A program made the position numbers and the translations under genes. From assembly GCA_934047225.1 (NCBI GenBank), contig OW204000.1, positions 13,410,001 through 13,474,000 of the forward strand: DNA of 64,000 nucleotides, given 5' to 3'. Positions 1 through 11,099 of the stretch are shown in pieces; the first letter of the stretch is position 1, and every line of letters begins with the position of its first letter. Under the pieces are notes generated by a model. The model did not search any database, had not been told where the DNA came from, and saw only the letters and a program-made list of their open reading frames with translations. The stretch comes from Ypsolopha sequella (lineage: Eukaryota; Arthropoda; Insecta; Lepidoptera; Ypsolophidae).

Positions 1-2
1 TT

Positions 3-1526
3 ATAAAGTCAAATAATATTGCTGATGTAAAGAGGCAAAATTCAGGAGGTCCTGTAGTTGTCACGCCTCAACCGGTAGATGGCGTGTCTAGTAGTTTGGC
101 TAATTTAAAACTAAATAAATTCAATGGGAAAATGGAAGAATGGGTTTCATATAGGAATATGTTTACGTCATTAATAAATTCTAGGGTAGATTTATCAAAG
201 GGGTAAAAGATGGCATATTTGATGTCAACATTGGAGGGCGAAGCAAGGTTGCTCATCCAGCACCTCAGGGTAGAGGATGATCATTATGATACAGCGTGGG
301 GCTTATTAAATGATAGGTATCAGAACATGCGCTTACTGGCGGATGCGCATGCGTCTCAATTGTTGACGTTACCTAGGGTAACTGACCGGGCCCAACTAAG
401 GTTGCAGTTGCTGACCCCGGTCACTGTGGCGTGTAATGCCCTTAGAACATTAGGTTTACCGGTGGACGAGTGGTCGTTTTTACTCGTTCACATTATTTTA
501 GGTAGGTTGCCTAATGATGTGAGGTCACGTTTTGAGCGGGTGTCCGCAGGAAAAGATGGCAGCACTGTGCCTAAATTTACGGACTTAATGAGGTTTCTTG
601 AATATGAAGCTAGGGTAGCAGAAACCTCACAACCGGACTTGGCGCCATCTGGGGCGCAATCACTTTCGTCTGCTGGCTCATTGGAATGTGGGGAGCCCAG
701 ACAACTGCAGCAGTCGCGGGGACGCGATATGACGCGTTTAGCGGCGGTCGCCGTGATCAAGAGGTCATCGACCTGTTTACAGTGTGGCCATACGGGGCAT
801 GACCTGCTGAGATGTCAGCAGTGGCGAAACCTGCACGTCACCGAGCGGCGACGCATAGTGAAGCGTAAGGGCCTGTGTTTCGGTTGCTTGGGCAATCATT
901 TTGAACGTAATTGTCCCGAGCCACGACGTTGCAGTGTTTGTGAGGGGCCTCACCATTTATTGTTGTGTGCCAACAGATCTGAAGCGGCTTCACCGGTCCC
1001 GCAGCGACGGAGCCCTACGGGCGGGGGTGCTTCAGGGAGAACTTCCCCCCCCTTGGACAACGGGGGTGCGTCAGGGAGAACTTCCCCCCCCTCGGTCCAG
1101 GGAAGGCGTGCTGTCGGGCGGAGCTCCCCTCCGTCGGAACGGAGGACTGCGGCGCGAGGCGCGCCCCCTCACCGGGAGGTGAGTTATGTATTTGCGCGTG
1201 GACCCGTAGGGGGCTTGCCTACGGGCTATCACACATATGGCCATGTAGTGAATTGGGCCCCTACGGGCGGGGGCCAATTGGAGTTGGCAAGGGCTAGGCC
1301 CCCCCTCCCCGCGCCGGTTTTGGTGCCAGCTGGCATGGAGCACCGTGCTCAGACGGAGTCACGTGGTTACTCACCGCCGTACCGCGAGTACCCGCGGTTA
1401 GAGTACCACCCGCCGTACTCAGGGAGAGTTGGAGGCTACGCTCCCCCCATGGTAGGGATGTGCACGCGCCAGCCATATTACAGCCAGTGGACTGGTCCTG
1501 CGCTCCACAGGTGGGGTAGCCTGTAA
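3..1526 (+). pseudogene. BEL/Pao gag, one in-frame stop near the N-terminus
   Basis: The reading frame is open from the window edge but has a TAA at 204-206 and resumes directly at the ATG at 210, running 438 codons. Before the stop there is a DUF1759-type start (K-x-N-G-K-M-E-E-W). After it come E-G-E-A-R-L-L and, at about residues 185-255 of the long frame, Cys/His clusters C-L-Q-C-G-H-T-G-H, C-F-G-C-L-G-N-H and C-S-V-C-E-G-P-H-H, the nucleic-acid-binding knuckles of BEL/Pao gags. The C-terminal third is Gly/Pro/Arg/Ser-rich with short GC-rich repeats at about 1010-1100. Gag forms the particle that packages element RNA. A few residues seem lost around the stop, so this is a pseudogene despite its long open frame. 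Confidence 0.8.
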
Positions 1527-1532
1527 CTAGCT

Positions 1533-3060
1533 TGTTCAAGCTATGAGTACGGAACCGCGGACGGTTCTGTTGCCTACCGCGATGGCTCGCGTCTAGGGCC
1601 CCAGGGGGGATTGAGTTAGGGTAAGGGCCCTCCTTGACTTGGAAAGTCAAGTGGCGCACCGATTAGTTTTGAACCTGGAGGTTTCGTCGGTGCCGCTCCT
1701 AGGTATTGGTGGACTGGAGTTGAATCAGCGGCTGCAGCCATGGTTATAGACAATATTGTCGGCTGGCAGCCTTCTTTGGACCTTCCTCCGTCCATAATCT
1801 CATGCACGTCAGGTCTGCATCTGGCAGACCCACGTTTTGTCATTCGGCCCCAGTCGATGTTTTCCTGGGCGCGGATTTGTTAGGATGGATCCTATTTGGT
1901 TTTAAAAAGACTCTGGGTTCTTCTTCATTGGTGGAGGTATCCACAATTTTGGATATTCGATATTTGATTCGATACTTGGATTATTATGTTCGAACTTAGG
2001 AAATGGCTTTCAAACAAACATAGACTGTTTGCAGATTTGGAGGATCCCAATATGATGGTGGTATTATGTTGAAATACCAACCAGTCAATGAAATTCATAT
2101 ATTTTGTCCCCAGCCGTGAGTGCAGAGGAGCGTTGGAGCGCATTGGTACACGTTACGTGTACTTCAGGCGGACCTCATCAAGTTTAGACTTCGAGTTCTG
2201 CGCGAGGATCACGCCAGGCTGAAGTGAGCGGTTGCTCGTTTGAATCCTTTCACGGATTATGAAGGACTTCTGCGTTTCGGAGGCTGATTTCGGAGAGCTG
2301 ACCTGCCATACGGAAGTCTTCATCCTTTGCTTCTACCCAAGAGGGACCTTTGGTAAATCTGTTGGTGTCGGATTGACACATACGTAATGCGCACGGGGGT
2401 TTTTAGCAATCGCAACACTCGGGTTGTGAAAGCATACCTTGTGTATTTGTGTGCTTGGCCACCAAGGCCGTTCACTTGGCAGTGGTATCAGCTTTGACTA
2501 CGGAGGCCTTCGTCGCCGCGTTGGATCGTTTCGTGTCGCGTAAGGGTTTACCTTCACTTATTCGCTCCGACAATGGCACAAACTACAAAGGTACTGCTAA
2601 CTATCTAAAAGATATTGATAATTTTTTGTTTTGTAAATAACTATGCTAGTTTAAGTTAAATCTTCGCCCGGAAAGGGGTAACTTGGCGGTACAGTCCCCC
2701 AAATTGCCCTCACTGGGGAGGGAATTTTTTTTAAGCTGCCGTCAAGTCGGCGAAGACCCACCTCCGCTGCGTTATTGGGGAAACTGTTCTAACTTTTGAG
2801 GAGCTTGCCACTGTATATTGTAAAGTGGAAGCGGTCCTCAACTCTCGTCCTCTCTGTGGTCAGACAGGACTGAGCATCCTAGGGAAGGAAATTTAATTCT
2901 TTGGAAGGATATGAACTTGCTATCCTTGTTTTGGCGCCGGGGCCGTATATTAAAGTTGTTTTGGCGGAGACGGAACTCCACGCGTCGCAGAGGTGTTGGT
3001 CGAAGGTTCGATTTTGTGACGAGCCATGACAACTCTCTCCCGTCTCCCGGTTGTATGAGC
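1533..3060 (+). pseudogene. BEL/Pao pol remnant (protease, RT tail, integrase)
   Basis: Fragments read in several frames. About 1550-1740 resembles the retropepsin-like start of Pao pol, with an A-L-L-D active-site motif near 1630. About 1815-1900 holds L-H-L-A-D-P and, one frame over, V-D-V-F-L-G-A-D-L, the end of that domain. About 1990-2030 reads F-E-L-R-K-W, known near the RT C-terminus. 2449-2637 reads an integrase core piece with T-K-A-V-H-L and S-D-N-G-T-N, including the second catalytic Asp. 2735-2893 reads the downstream integrase part with V-E-A-V-L-N-S-R-P-L. The frame changes between pieces and the RT gap mean no functional polyprotein. Confidence 0.75.
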
Positions 3061-3094
3061 TAGTGGACTGATTGCTCAGCCCAGAGCGGGGGAC

Positions 3095-3746
3095 TGTTCA
3101 GAATAAAATGTATATTTCGGAACGCATCCATCAATGGTCTATATATTTTGTCTATGGACTTGGAGCTGTCAAAAACGAGGGACGTGGAATTTTCTTGGTA
3201 TAGATCGCGGACGATTTTAATATGTGTTATTAAGGGCTTAATAGTGGGGAAATCGGTGCGGACACCGTAAAGAACAGAAGTGAATCAAGGGTTGATGTTA
3301 TTTTGGCGTGAAGGCCACTTTTGGTGAATTTCCTGTGTGTGTGTGACATAACCTGTGTCCACGCGGCTTCCGACAAGTGGACTTGTTAATTACTATTTCT
3401 GGGTTCGGATGCATCCTGGGGTAGGAGGTTTGTGTTTAGATTCATCGTGGAAGGTGATCTACGTGTCACGGCACCGACACGCCTTGGTCTCCGCAGCGAA
3501 GGGTCTTCGTGCGAGGACTACTTGATGAGGTCATCATACAACTGTCTGGTAGGACATTTTATATTAAATATTAGAATATAAGATACTTGTATACTATAAA
3601 TCTGGGACAGCTATGGGCCCCTGCTCCAGCTGCAAGTATCACCCTTTAGCATACAATTAGTGGTGTCTGAGCGTGGTTATGGAATCCTCGCATCAGTGAC
3701 GTCGATGCCCGTCACTAGTCAGTATTACCACTTTTTATATGCTACA
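3095..3746 (+). repeat. Probable BEL/Pao LTR
   Basis: It starts TGTTCAGAATAAAATG straight after a purine-rich tract (GAGCGGGGGA, 3084-3093), the usual position of a 3' LTR, and plausibly ends TACA at 3746. It contains a TATAAA near 3595. The partner LTR is outside the window, so the ends are inferred. Oddly, TTTCTGGTAGCAACGAG follows it. A TGG-starting primer-binding site is normally seen after the 5' LTR, not the 3' LTR. Confidence 0.5.
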
Positions 3747-3929
3747 ATTTCTGGTAGCAACGAGCGTTTTTATCAAACACGATAATACACGAGGTTTTAT
3801 TTGATTCTTTTTACTGTTTTCTTATACCTATCAGCAAAATAAATAGGCAGATTAGATTTAACAAACTCGAATTTTAACTGAATCTTTAAACTGTATTTTA
3901 TTTATCAAAGTTGTTCGAATCGAAAAAGC

Positions 3930-4110
3930 GGCGGTAATTTCCAGGTTCAATTCCCAGTTGGGTGGGCGTGCACCAATGAGTCTTTCGAAAATTATGTACA
4001 TAGTATGAAAGGTGAAGGAAAAAATCACGAGGAAATCTGCATGCCCTAAACAGCGTGTATTTGTGCCCGAAGAACGGCGAACGGCCCACCACCCATCATG
4101 TTGGGACGTA
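3930..4110 (+). repeat. SINE-like repeat with pol III B box
   Basis: GGTTCAATTCC near 3944 fits the internal B-box consensus of tRNA-derived promoters. About 65 bp later comes GGTGAAGGAAAAAATC-ACGAGGAAA, a phrase I recall from a common lepidopteran interspersed repeat. No A box or tail is clear, so it is probably a 5'-truncated copy. Confidence 0.45.
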
Positions 4111-4533
4111 ATAATCGTCGGTAAAACGCGGGTGTAGCGAGAGTTGTTCTATGACTTGCATTTCGCAGTTCACACTCGGAACACCTCTCACACCCCTTCG
4201 GGGATTCAGTCTTAACGATCAATATTTGTTCGGATCCAATGTAACATGTGTTCCCTGTATTTTGTTTTTGGAAGATGTGATTTTCAAAATATTTGTTTTG
4301 AAGTGGTTACTTATAATGTTTGCATCTCGTATAGAGGGGCCAGGGGATCTAAAAAGGCCGACTTTGGTAAATCATAAAATGATTTGAAAGGATGGAGTTA
4401 GAGTTTTTTACGCGTGCAAAAGAGACGGCATCAGACCGGAATGATATGATTCATCCAAAGCAGCCTTTTTAGAGGACCGAACTTGTAACTCACTTCCATG
4501 ATCGACTAATAGAAAGGTAGGTAGTTTTTGCGT
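4111..4533. other. No recognisable gene
   Basis: Unassigned sequence between two repeats. Short open frames here lack codon bias or recognisable motifs. Confidence 0.5.
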
Positions 4534-4862
4534 GACTTCGGATCGAAAAGAGGCCATCCATCCATCCATCAGCCTAGATCGTCCACTGCCGGACATAAGC
4601 CTTTCCACAACTCTGCTACTCCCGGCGGTCATCCTGGAAGAATTGCCCATACTCACACACGCTGGGCGGGTTAGTGACGCCGCTGCCCATCACCAGTCTG
4701 TTCCATATAAGGCCCGGCTATTAGGGATGGATATACCGCCATCCATCGGTCCCAGGCATGGTGGGCCTCCTGGTTTTTTGCCTGTGAGCTGTCCTCTTAG
4801 TCTCCCCCGAATTACTTCGAGGGGGTCTCAAGTAAGATGGTGGTACCTCCACAGTAGAGCAA
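4534..4862 (-). repeat. Interspersed repeat C, copy 1
   Basis: The reverse complement matches 51618-51990 and 55530-55905 over almost its whole length. Shared blocks include the segment around GGATGGATATACCGCCATCC and the one around GGCCCGGCTATTAGGGATGG. A 160-codon open frame across it is a by-product of the repeat, not a gene. Class unknown, possibly a short retroposon. Confidence 0.75.
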
Positions 4863-5269
4863 AAAAAAAAGGCCAAAAGAATCTATTTCTAATATTTTCT
4901 TTCCCTATACACACAAACCACTGCCTCGTGATGGTTATTGTAACACGTTGGTATACACGTGTTCCTTACAAAGTTATTTTACCTAATTGCACCTTGATTT
5001 CGACGACATACTAAACTTTTCATTTCATTGGTTTCTGTCCAAGAAAAGCGTTTTTACATACAACAGAACGGAGAAGGTATATTTGTTTAGGATAAATGGT
5101 ATGTGTTTGTGCAAATAAAAAAAACCATATAAAGAATGACGTTCAACCAGACCTCGATAATTCTAGAGGTTATTAAGATACGTTAGTGTAACACATTTTA
5201 AATGTAAAAACAATTAATACTATAAATAAAAAATATATAAATAAAAATAACATTAAAATATAATTTATG

Positions 5270-5900
5270 GTAATCCTAGCCATACCCATACGGAACAAGT
5301 TCAAAATAGTCCAAAATAGTGAGATCAACAATATCAACTATAATAATAAATAAATCTAATTCTTTTTTCTTCAGGTGACCATGATATTTACGGATTTTAT
5401 GGAAATCTTTAAGTAGCTCTAACTTTTAAGGGTTCCGTACCTCATCCATCCATCTTCAATACTTCCAAAACAAAAGTGAGAAAAATAAAAAAAATTATCC
5501 TAAAAATACAATATGGATATGGATATCAAATTGTAGCTATTAAAAAGTTGATTGTAAAAATATATAGGTACTTTTAGTATATTTACTGGCACTAGTTTCG
5601 AAAAATCTTTAAAAAGCCACAAAAATAGGCCCCCCCCTTATCTCCGAAACTGGTAGACCGAAGAAAATTAATAAAATGACAATTACAGATTATAACTGGC
5701 CAATTACAGGAAAACTATAGCGATTAAAATAAAGTTCAGCACAAATGAGAAATATAAAATAATTGTAAAAAAAATATTTTATAAAAATACAATATGGGTA
5801 TCAAATTGTAGGTATTAAAAAGCTGACAAAATTTAATTTATCATCCACAATACGGAACCCTAGGTATGCGAGTCTAACTTGCATTAGCCGGTTTTTTTTT
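5270..5900 (+). repeat. Interspersed repeat B-like segments
   Basis: Degenerate copies of a dispersed family recognisable by TACGGAACCCT followed by GCGAGTCTAACTTGCATTAG-CCGG and a T-run. Related pieces occur near 21540-21740, 31990-32100, 35755-35815, 37675-37930 and 45480-47640. The 4863-5270 interval before it shows nothing recognisable. Confidence 0.5.
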
Positions 5901-5902
5901 TA

Positions 5903-6445
5903 AAGGCAATGACAGAGTGAAAAATATTGACATACGGGATTGTTACGGCCTGAAAGAAGATGTAGTGACTAGAATAGAAAAAGGAATGCTTCGGTGGGTT
6001 GCACATGTAGAGAGGATGAATGAAAGTAGAGTGACGATAGAAATTTCTGGGGCGCAAGTGGCAGTACAGCGGCCCTACCACGTAATTCTGATTTGTATCA
6101 ACTTCAAGCAAATGCATGCGAAATTCAACGCATGCAAAAGAGATGGCATGTTAGGCGGGCGTCGTCGCACGTACGTCAAATTTCAATCTCAAGTTGATGT
6201 TGATGAAAATCAGCATTACGTGGTAGACCCGCAGCTCGACCAGGCCGCCCTAGAAGGACGTATGCTGACCAAATTGGCGACATACTGAAGAAGGGTCATG
6301 TCAAAAGTACCCGGAATATAAGAGCTTGTATGACTAGATTGATGGATGTGGCGAAAGAGGTGTGTTTGGATCGTAGCAGATGGAAATCTGTAGTCTCTGC
6401 CTACCCCTCTGGGAAACAGGCGTGAGTATTTAAGTATGTAAGTGT
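5903..6445 (+). pseudogene. Non-LTR retrotransposon ORF2 C-terminus and 3' end, interrupted by a MITE
   Basis: Two blocks read as the end of a LINE polyprotein of a kind common in Lepidoptera: R-D-C-Y-G-L-K-E-D-V-V-T-R-I-E-K-G-M-L-R-W ... H-V-E-R-M-N (about 5930-6030), then D-Q-I-G-D-I-L-K-K-G-H-V-K-S-T and R-W-K-S-V-V-S-A-Y-P-S-G-K ending in TGA (about 6255-6425). A 160-bp inverted-repeat element lies between them. The reverse transcriptase domain itself is absent, so this is a 5'-truncated dead copy. Confidence 0.7.
6071..6230. mobile_element. MITE inserted in the LINE remnant
   Basis: The ends are inverted repeats: the left GGCCCTACCACGTAATTCTG pairs with the right end, which reads GGGTCTACCACGTAATGCTG on the other strand. 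The match extends imperfectly through ATCAACTT. It separates two halves of one LINE coding segment, so it arrived later. A target duplication is not certain (CAGC on both sides is possible). Confidence 0.7.
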
Positions 6446-6556
6446 AACATTTTTAAATTAATTAAATGAGCTTGGGATTGTTATTATGAAGCAGTTTTTA
6501 TTCTTCTACTATCTGTCAAATTGTCGGGGTTACATTGAAAGTCAGTCTGTCTAAGG

Positions 6557-6819
6557 CAGTGGCGTGCACAGAACTTTTTGCTGGAAAACCAAATAATTGG
6601 TCAAGAATAACAATAAAAAAAATATGAAAAAATTTAAATATCACTTTGAAAAAAAAAATTTTGTATGACGCCAGGGTAGACAATGTCTACCCTAGAGTGA
6701 AAATTTCCTATACAAACTTTTTTTTTTCAAAGTGATATTTAAATTTTTTTATATTTTTTTTATTGTTGTTCTTGACCAATTGTTTGCTTTTCCAGCAAAA
6801 AGTTCTGTGCACGCCACTG
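6557..6819. mobile_element. hAT-type MITE, family 1, copy 1
   Basis: A 263-bp near-palindrome starting CAGTGGCGTGCACAGAAC and ending in its reverse complement. It is flanked by a perfect 8-bp duplication GTCTAAGG (6549-6556 and 6820-6827). An 8-bp duplication with CAG...CTG ends is the hAT-superfamily signature. No coding capacity. The same family is at 30268-30527. Confidence 0.9.
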
Positions 6820-6830
6820 GTCTAAGGTAT

Positions 6831-7434
6831 ACAGTGTGTCACTCGTACAAGTGCACATCCGAAAGTGGGTGAAACTAGATCTAAATATATCGACAAAAAC
6901 AAAGAAAAAAATTTTTTGTTTTTTTTTTTAATCTTGAAAAAATACTTCACCTGGGTATCTTTGTATAGGACATGAGCGCAGTGCCTTTGATTAACCGCTC
7001 GTAGAAAATATTGTATTTATGATAGAACGTTGTATTTTTTTTTGTTAGAAAGATAATCAAATAGGCAATGATAAATAGGAATAAAAGTATAGTAAAATGG
7101 GGACATTATTTTGAAAAAAATTACTATTACTAAAAAAAAGACGGAAAAATTAAAGAAATAATCCTTTAGGATATTATTTTTATGGTACTGGTAGTTGATT
7201 ATGTTTGGTATGCAACGTCTATTCTTAAGAATTATAACAGTTTTATTTTTATTGCATTACACGCGATAGATCAAAAGTTATGACATATTTTATACATAGT
7301 CTCCATGGTAGGCAAAAAAAAATTTAAAACGTAAATTTATAAAATAAAGATTTTCTAAAAAAAAAAAACATTTTTTTTGTCGATAAAAAAAGGTCTTGTT
7401 TCACCCCTTTTCGGATGTGCGAGGGACACACTGT
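6831..7434. mobile_element. Non-autonomous DNA transposon with about 45-bp TIRs
   Basis: The left end ACAGTGTGTCACTCG pairs with the right end (ACAGTGTGTCCCTCG on the other strand). Both then run through CACATCCGAAA and GGGTGAAAC. GTAT occurs directly outside both ends (6827-6830 and 7435-7438). The interior is AT-rich without a reading frame. It abuts the hAT MITE so closely that G6827 is shared with that element's target duplication. Confidence 0.7.
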
Positions 7435-7930
7435 GTATTGGTTTATCGTAAATAACTAAATACTCACTAATAGTCTTGAGGCATTTTACTTGGTACATGT
7501 TCTAAGATTTTACTGAAAATGATAATATACCATTGTAAACGAACATTTTTTTGGATCTCAGTTGCTAGTCCGACGAGATACCTATCTGTCTGACAAATCC
7601 AACATTTTGAGCTCATGCATAATCGAATAATCGCGTCAAGCATACGAACTAGCGAGTGGATACAAACAGAATGGCTGTTTCGTGGAAAACACTATTCCAT
7701 AAAACTAAATGTTTTTTAGTTGGGTATCAATAAATAATAAACTTTATTTAATTATTTTTAGAGACTTTTGGCGTGGTTCATTTTCAAAAAGTTATTTTTA
7801 TAATCTTTTTAAAAGTCGTCAATGTTTTTTATTTTTAGAGTGACTTGTAAAAAGTTAATTTTGTACATCTATTTTTATTTTTGGAGATGTTTGTTTAAGA
7901 AATGGATCGAAAGTTATAATTCTTAATAAA
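7435..7930. other. AT-rich, nothing recognised
   Basis: No coding frame with bias and no inverted-repeat ends were found. Confidence 0.5.
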
Positions 7931-7970
7931 GTGGCTCAGTTGGCAGAGTAGTTCAGTGTTAAATTCCAGC
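7931..7970 (+). repeat. tRNA-like fragment with A box
   Basis: GTGGCTCAGTTGGCAGAG fits a pol III A box and the 5' half of a tRNA. The following AGTGTTAAATTCCAGC is at best a decayed B box. No full cloverleaf can be folded, so it is a SINE head or tRNA relic. Confidence 0.4.
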
Positions 7971-7981
7971 AAAATATGCAC

Positions 7982-9046
7982 TATACTACGATCAAGTCGG
8001 ATTGAACACTGAGGTAAACAAACCGTTTAGGATGAAAATTACCGATATTGTACACATCTCTTATTAAAAACTTCACATACATCGATTCTAGACACTTTGA
8101 TCTTCATGTAGAATACACTTTTGTTCACAATAAATACATATTACCTCGATTTTTGGTAAAAAAACTATTCAACAAAACGATAATCCATTTTTTCTGTTGG
8201 CGGCTGCACATTTTTATCTGTGTGACCATAATTAAATTAGTGATGGTCCACTTTTACACAGATTAGCAAAAAGTGTCATGAACAAATGAATGAATGAATT
8301 GGGACAGCGGCCGGAGCCGGCATTTAGGACAGCTGCCGGAGGTAACGTGATTAAGTTTTTCAATAATCGCTTGATTCGTTATTTCAGATTAGCCTTAGGT
8401 TTTTGAAAACTGGGTGCTGAGTTCGAAAGCTGGTAATAACTAGTAATGGGAAATAAGTAGAATAAACAATATTTGCTTGTCCAGCATTTTGTTAATAATA
8501 TTTAATACTGTTAGCTATTACAGATTTTTATTACATATATTTTGATGATAAGGATTTGCTTGCCTACGTTTACGCTTGTGACATTAAGAAACAGCCTTAG
8601 TATGAAATATTATTAACAAAATGCTGGACAAGCAAATATTGTTTATAATACTACTACTTATTTCCCATTAATAGTTATTACCAGCTGACATTATGTCAGG
8701 AATGCATTTTCTCATTGGATTTAAATATATTTTTTAAATAATCTTCCTACAAGATTTAAGGGAACTACCTTAGAATCATTTTAATCATAAATAAAACCAA
8801 TGGTTACTTTTTATTAGGATTTATTCATTGTCTTCAAAATCAGGTTCAAAATCTGATGCAAATCCATCAGATCCTGAACCAACGTCAATTAGGAACTTTT
8901 CTGTCAAAAGTGTTTTCTACATGAAGATCAAAGTGTCTTGAATCGATGTATGTGAAGTTTTGAATAAAAGGTGTTTACAATATCGGTAATTTTCATCCCA
9001 AACGGTTTGTTATCCTCAATTTTCAATCCGACTTGATCGTAGTATA
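7982..9046. mobile_element. Long-TIR non-autonomous element (TATACTACG family)
   Basis: About 150 bp at the left (from TATACTACGATCAAGTCGG) is repeated inverted at 8900-9046. The paired segments also share AAACCGTTT, AAAATTACCGATATTGT and ACATCGATTC-AGACACTTTG. TA at both borders fits a Tc1/mariner-type target duplication. A second right-hand end of the same family lies at about 9440-9501. The interior carries another foldback. Confidence 0.7.
8428..8686. mobile_element. Foldback element nested in the long-TIR element
   Basis: Arms of about 75 bp are near-identical in inverse orientation, from AGCTGGTAATAACTAGTAAT through AATATTTGCTTGTCCAGCAT. A piece of its loop (TACGTTTACGCTTGTGACAT) recurs inverted near 9155, so this nest has been rearranged. 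Confidence 0.65.
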
Positions 9047-9439
9047 AGAGGTCATAGCGGGCCCAATAAAACTATATCAAAATATTTGATCCACCTGTAT
9101 TATTTATAGTATATTATTAGGGAATTTTATTATTACTAAGGCTGTTTCTTAATGTCACAAGCGTAAACGCAGGCAATCCTGAGAAATCAAAATCATACTA
9201 TGCGTGGTTACTTTATAGTGTAACGACACTTAACATTACAATTTTTCGGTAATTCAACACACCACAAAAAGACAACTTTACATAACCTTAAAACTGCTCA
9301 TCAAGAATCTAAAATATACTGTTTTTCTATTTATTAAATATTAAATTAACAGAAAAGAACAAATAGACCGAATGAATGAATGAAAAAAGAATAACTCGTT
9401 CATCACCGTAGGTACATCACTATAACTGTCAAAAGGTGT

Positions 9440-9501
9440 CAAGTGTGAAAAAATCTTTTCTTTGTTTACCTGTCTACTCAATCCGACTTGACCGTAGTAT
9501 A
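9440..9501. repeat. Solo right end of the TATACTACG family
   Basis: On the other strand it reads TATACTACGGTCAAGTCGG and then AGGTAAACAAAG, matching the left terminus at 7982. No matching left end lies nearby, so it is a truncated copy or a recombination product. Confidence 0.55.
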
Positions 9502-9588
9502 ATAAGATTTTTTGTTCTGCCGGGTCGATTGAGCCGAAATTTGGAATGTGGATACTTTAGTGGGTATTGTTGGGGTAGTTATAATTAT

Positions 9589-9755
9589 AATTGTGTCGAT
9601 TCGGTACCACACAACTTAACTTACTTGACGGGATTTACCTTATTTTAAGCGCCCTGTCTTTGTCTTTTCGATACAGAAAGAAAAAGACAGAACGTTTAAT
9701 AAAGTTTAGCCCTGTCAAATAAGTTAAATCGTGTTACACTGAATCGACACCAATA
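9589..9755. mobile_element. MITE with GTGTCGATTC ends
   Basis: The left TTGTGTCGATTCGGTAC pairs with the right end, which reads TTGGTGTCGATTCAGTG on the other strand. The match continues through TTAACTTA and TTGAC. TA on both sides would fit a Tc1-type duplication. Confidence 0.6.
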
Positions 9756-9796
9756 TAAGACTTCGTTTGAAACTACACGTCAGTTTAATAGTAGTT

Positions 9797-9906
9797 TATG
9801 CTACAAGGGCGAAAAGGAATAAATTACGAGGACGATTTAAAAACAAGAGCGTAGCGAGTGTTTTAAACGTAACCGAGTAATTTATTGCTCTTACGCCCGT
9901 GTATCA
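9797..9906. repeat. Short foldback repeat
   Basis: ATGCTACAAGGGCG and GGAATAAATTACGAGG recur inverted as ATGATACACGGGCG and GCAATAAATTACTCGG. Probably a small MITE. 9907-10427 after it holds nothing I recognise. Confidence 0.5.
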
Positions 9907-10427
9907 TACTACCTACGTTTTTCAATGCATAGTGTGAGGAAATAACACAAATATAATCAAAGAAAACAATTTAATTATTAAAGTTAAAAGTTACATTGTT
10001 ACAATTTTGCAAGTTAATGATTGGCTCAAAAGGACTGTATCCAGAACCGTTAAACAGTGGAAAAAAAAGTAAAATATTTATGGTACACAGGAAAGGTTGC
10101 AGGTTAGCCAACTTCTCGTAAATAAAAAAAGAATAAAGCCCTAGGGCAAAATAATCGACTTTCTGTTCGGTTTTGATGCATAAAAAGTGGGCCTTTACGA
10201 GCACATGCATTGAAAAATAGTAATGCAAGTGATTGAAAAATTTATAAGAGAACTAAGTTTTTTTTGGGCCATCATCATCATAACCCGTGTATCCTCGTTT
10301 GCCCGCGTTATTCAAAAGAACATTGTGTTTTAGTTATTGGTTTTATGTCAAACTTGCACGCGCGACTTAACTGTGACATACTAGCCCAGTCAATCTAAGA
10401 ATGTTTGTATGGAGAAGGTTGAATTAA

Positions 10428-10834
10428 GGCGCTACGGAAAAAAATCGACGCTTTTAGAACTTGCATGTCTACTTCAGTAAATAATGTATTATTTTGATAA
10501 AATAGTATACTATTTTTGGAATCTTTTTCTAGGGATCTGTTAGAACAGAAACGCGATTGAAGAAATTCGGCTCGATACAAATATTTATTGAAATGAGGTC
10601 TTTTTCGACATCAATTCTCCGGGTTTGACAATTTAGAATGACATATGATCTGCAATTATATTTCATTAGATAGGTTTTAACGGTATCTAGGACCTGGTTT
10701 TGATAGCAACTTTGGTACATTTTATATAAATAAAAAACCGACTTTGTGCTACTTTTCCACGGATCCGTCCCTCTCGCACTGAGGGTTTTTTCGCATATGG
10801 GGTAACAGGGACGCTAAAACTTTTACATATCGCC
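10428..10834 (-). mobile_element. piggyBac-type MITE family A, copy 1
   Basis: The 407-bp element is flanked by TTAA on both sides (10424-10427 and 10835-10838), the piggyBac target duplication. Its ends are GGCGCTACGG and, on the other strand, GGCGATATGTAAAAG. Conserved internal blocks (AATCGCGTTTCTGTT inverted, GAGGGACGGA inverted) recur at 24520, 28763, 54272 and 60094. Confidence 0.75.
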
Positions 10835-11099
10835 TTAAATGTACACTGCGTGAAAATTGGGAATATATTAGTAAACGGACTGAAAAGTAAAAACTCAAAG
10901 GAATCTCTGATAGTTTTTTTATATAAAATTAACTTTAATTAGACCATAGCTGAGAATAATATTAGTAAGATCAGTAGTCTAATTATTTTGGTGATATATT
11001 TAAAAATTACGGGAGGGGGTGGGGGGAGGAGTTTCAATAATACTATTATTTCGAAGTTATTTTACTAGTGTATCTTTAATTTGACCTCAAATCTTTTAT

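Larger units (their letters stand above)
1..3746 (+). mobile_element. BEL/Pao-type LTR retrotransposon, decayed, 5' end outside window
   Basis: In order the tract holds a gag with three zinc-knuckle-like Cys/His clusters, a broken aspartic-protease region, a few residues of the reverse transcriptase C-terminus, two integrase pieces, a purine-rich tract and one LTR. That order and the residue patterns are those of BEL/Pao elements. Most of the reverse transcriptase and RNase H is missing: only about 100 bp separates the protease remnant from a motif of the RT end near 1990. The copy is therefore internally deleted as well as frameshifted. The 5' LTR lies beyond the left edge. It cannot be autonomous. 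Confidence 0.85.

Noticed and set aside
901..1343. Overlapping frames inside gag on both strands
   Set aside because: GC-rich shadows of the gag frame, with no independent motif.
4532..5014. 160-codon open frame
   Set aside because: It lies in interspersed repeat C, whose other two copies (51.6 and 55.5 kb) do not keep the frame. No motif or signal peptide.
7931..7970. Possible tRNA gene
   Set aside because: An A-box-like 5' half only. No anticodon arm or acceptor stem can be completed. The same applies at 16026.
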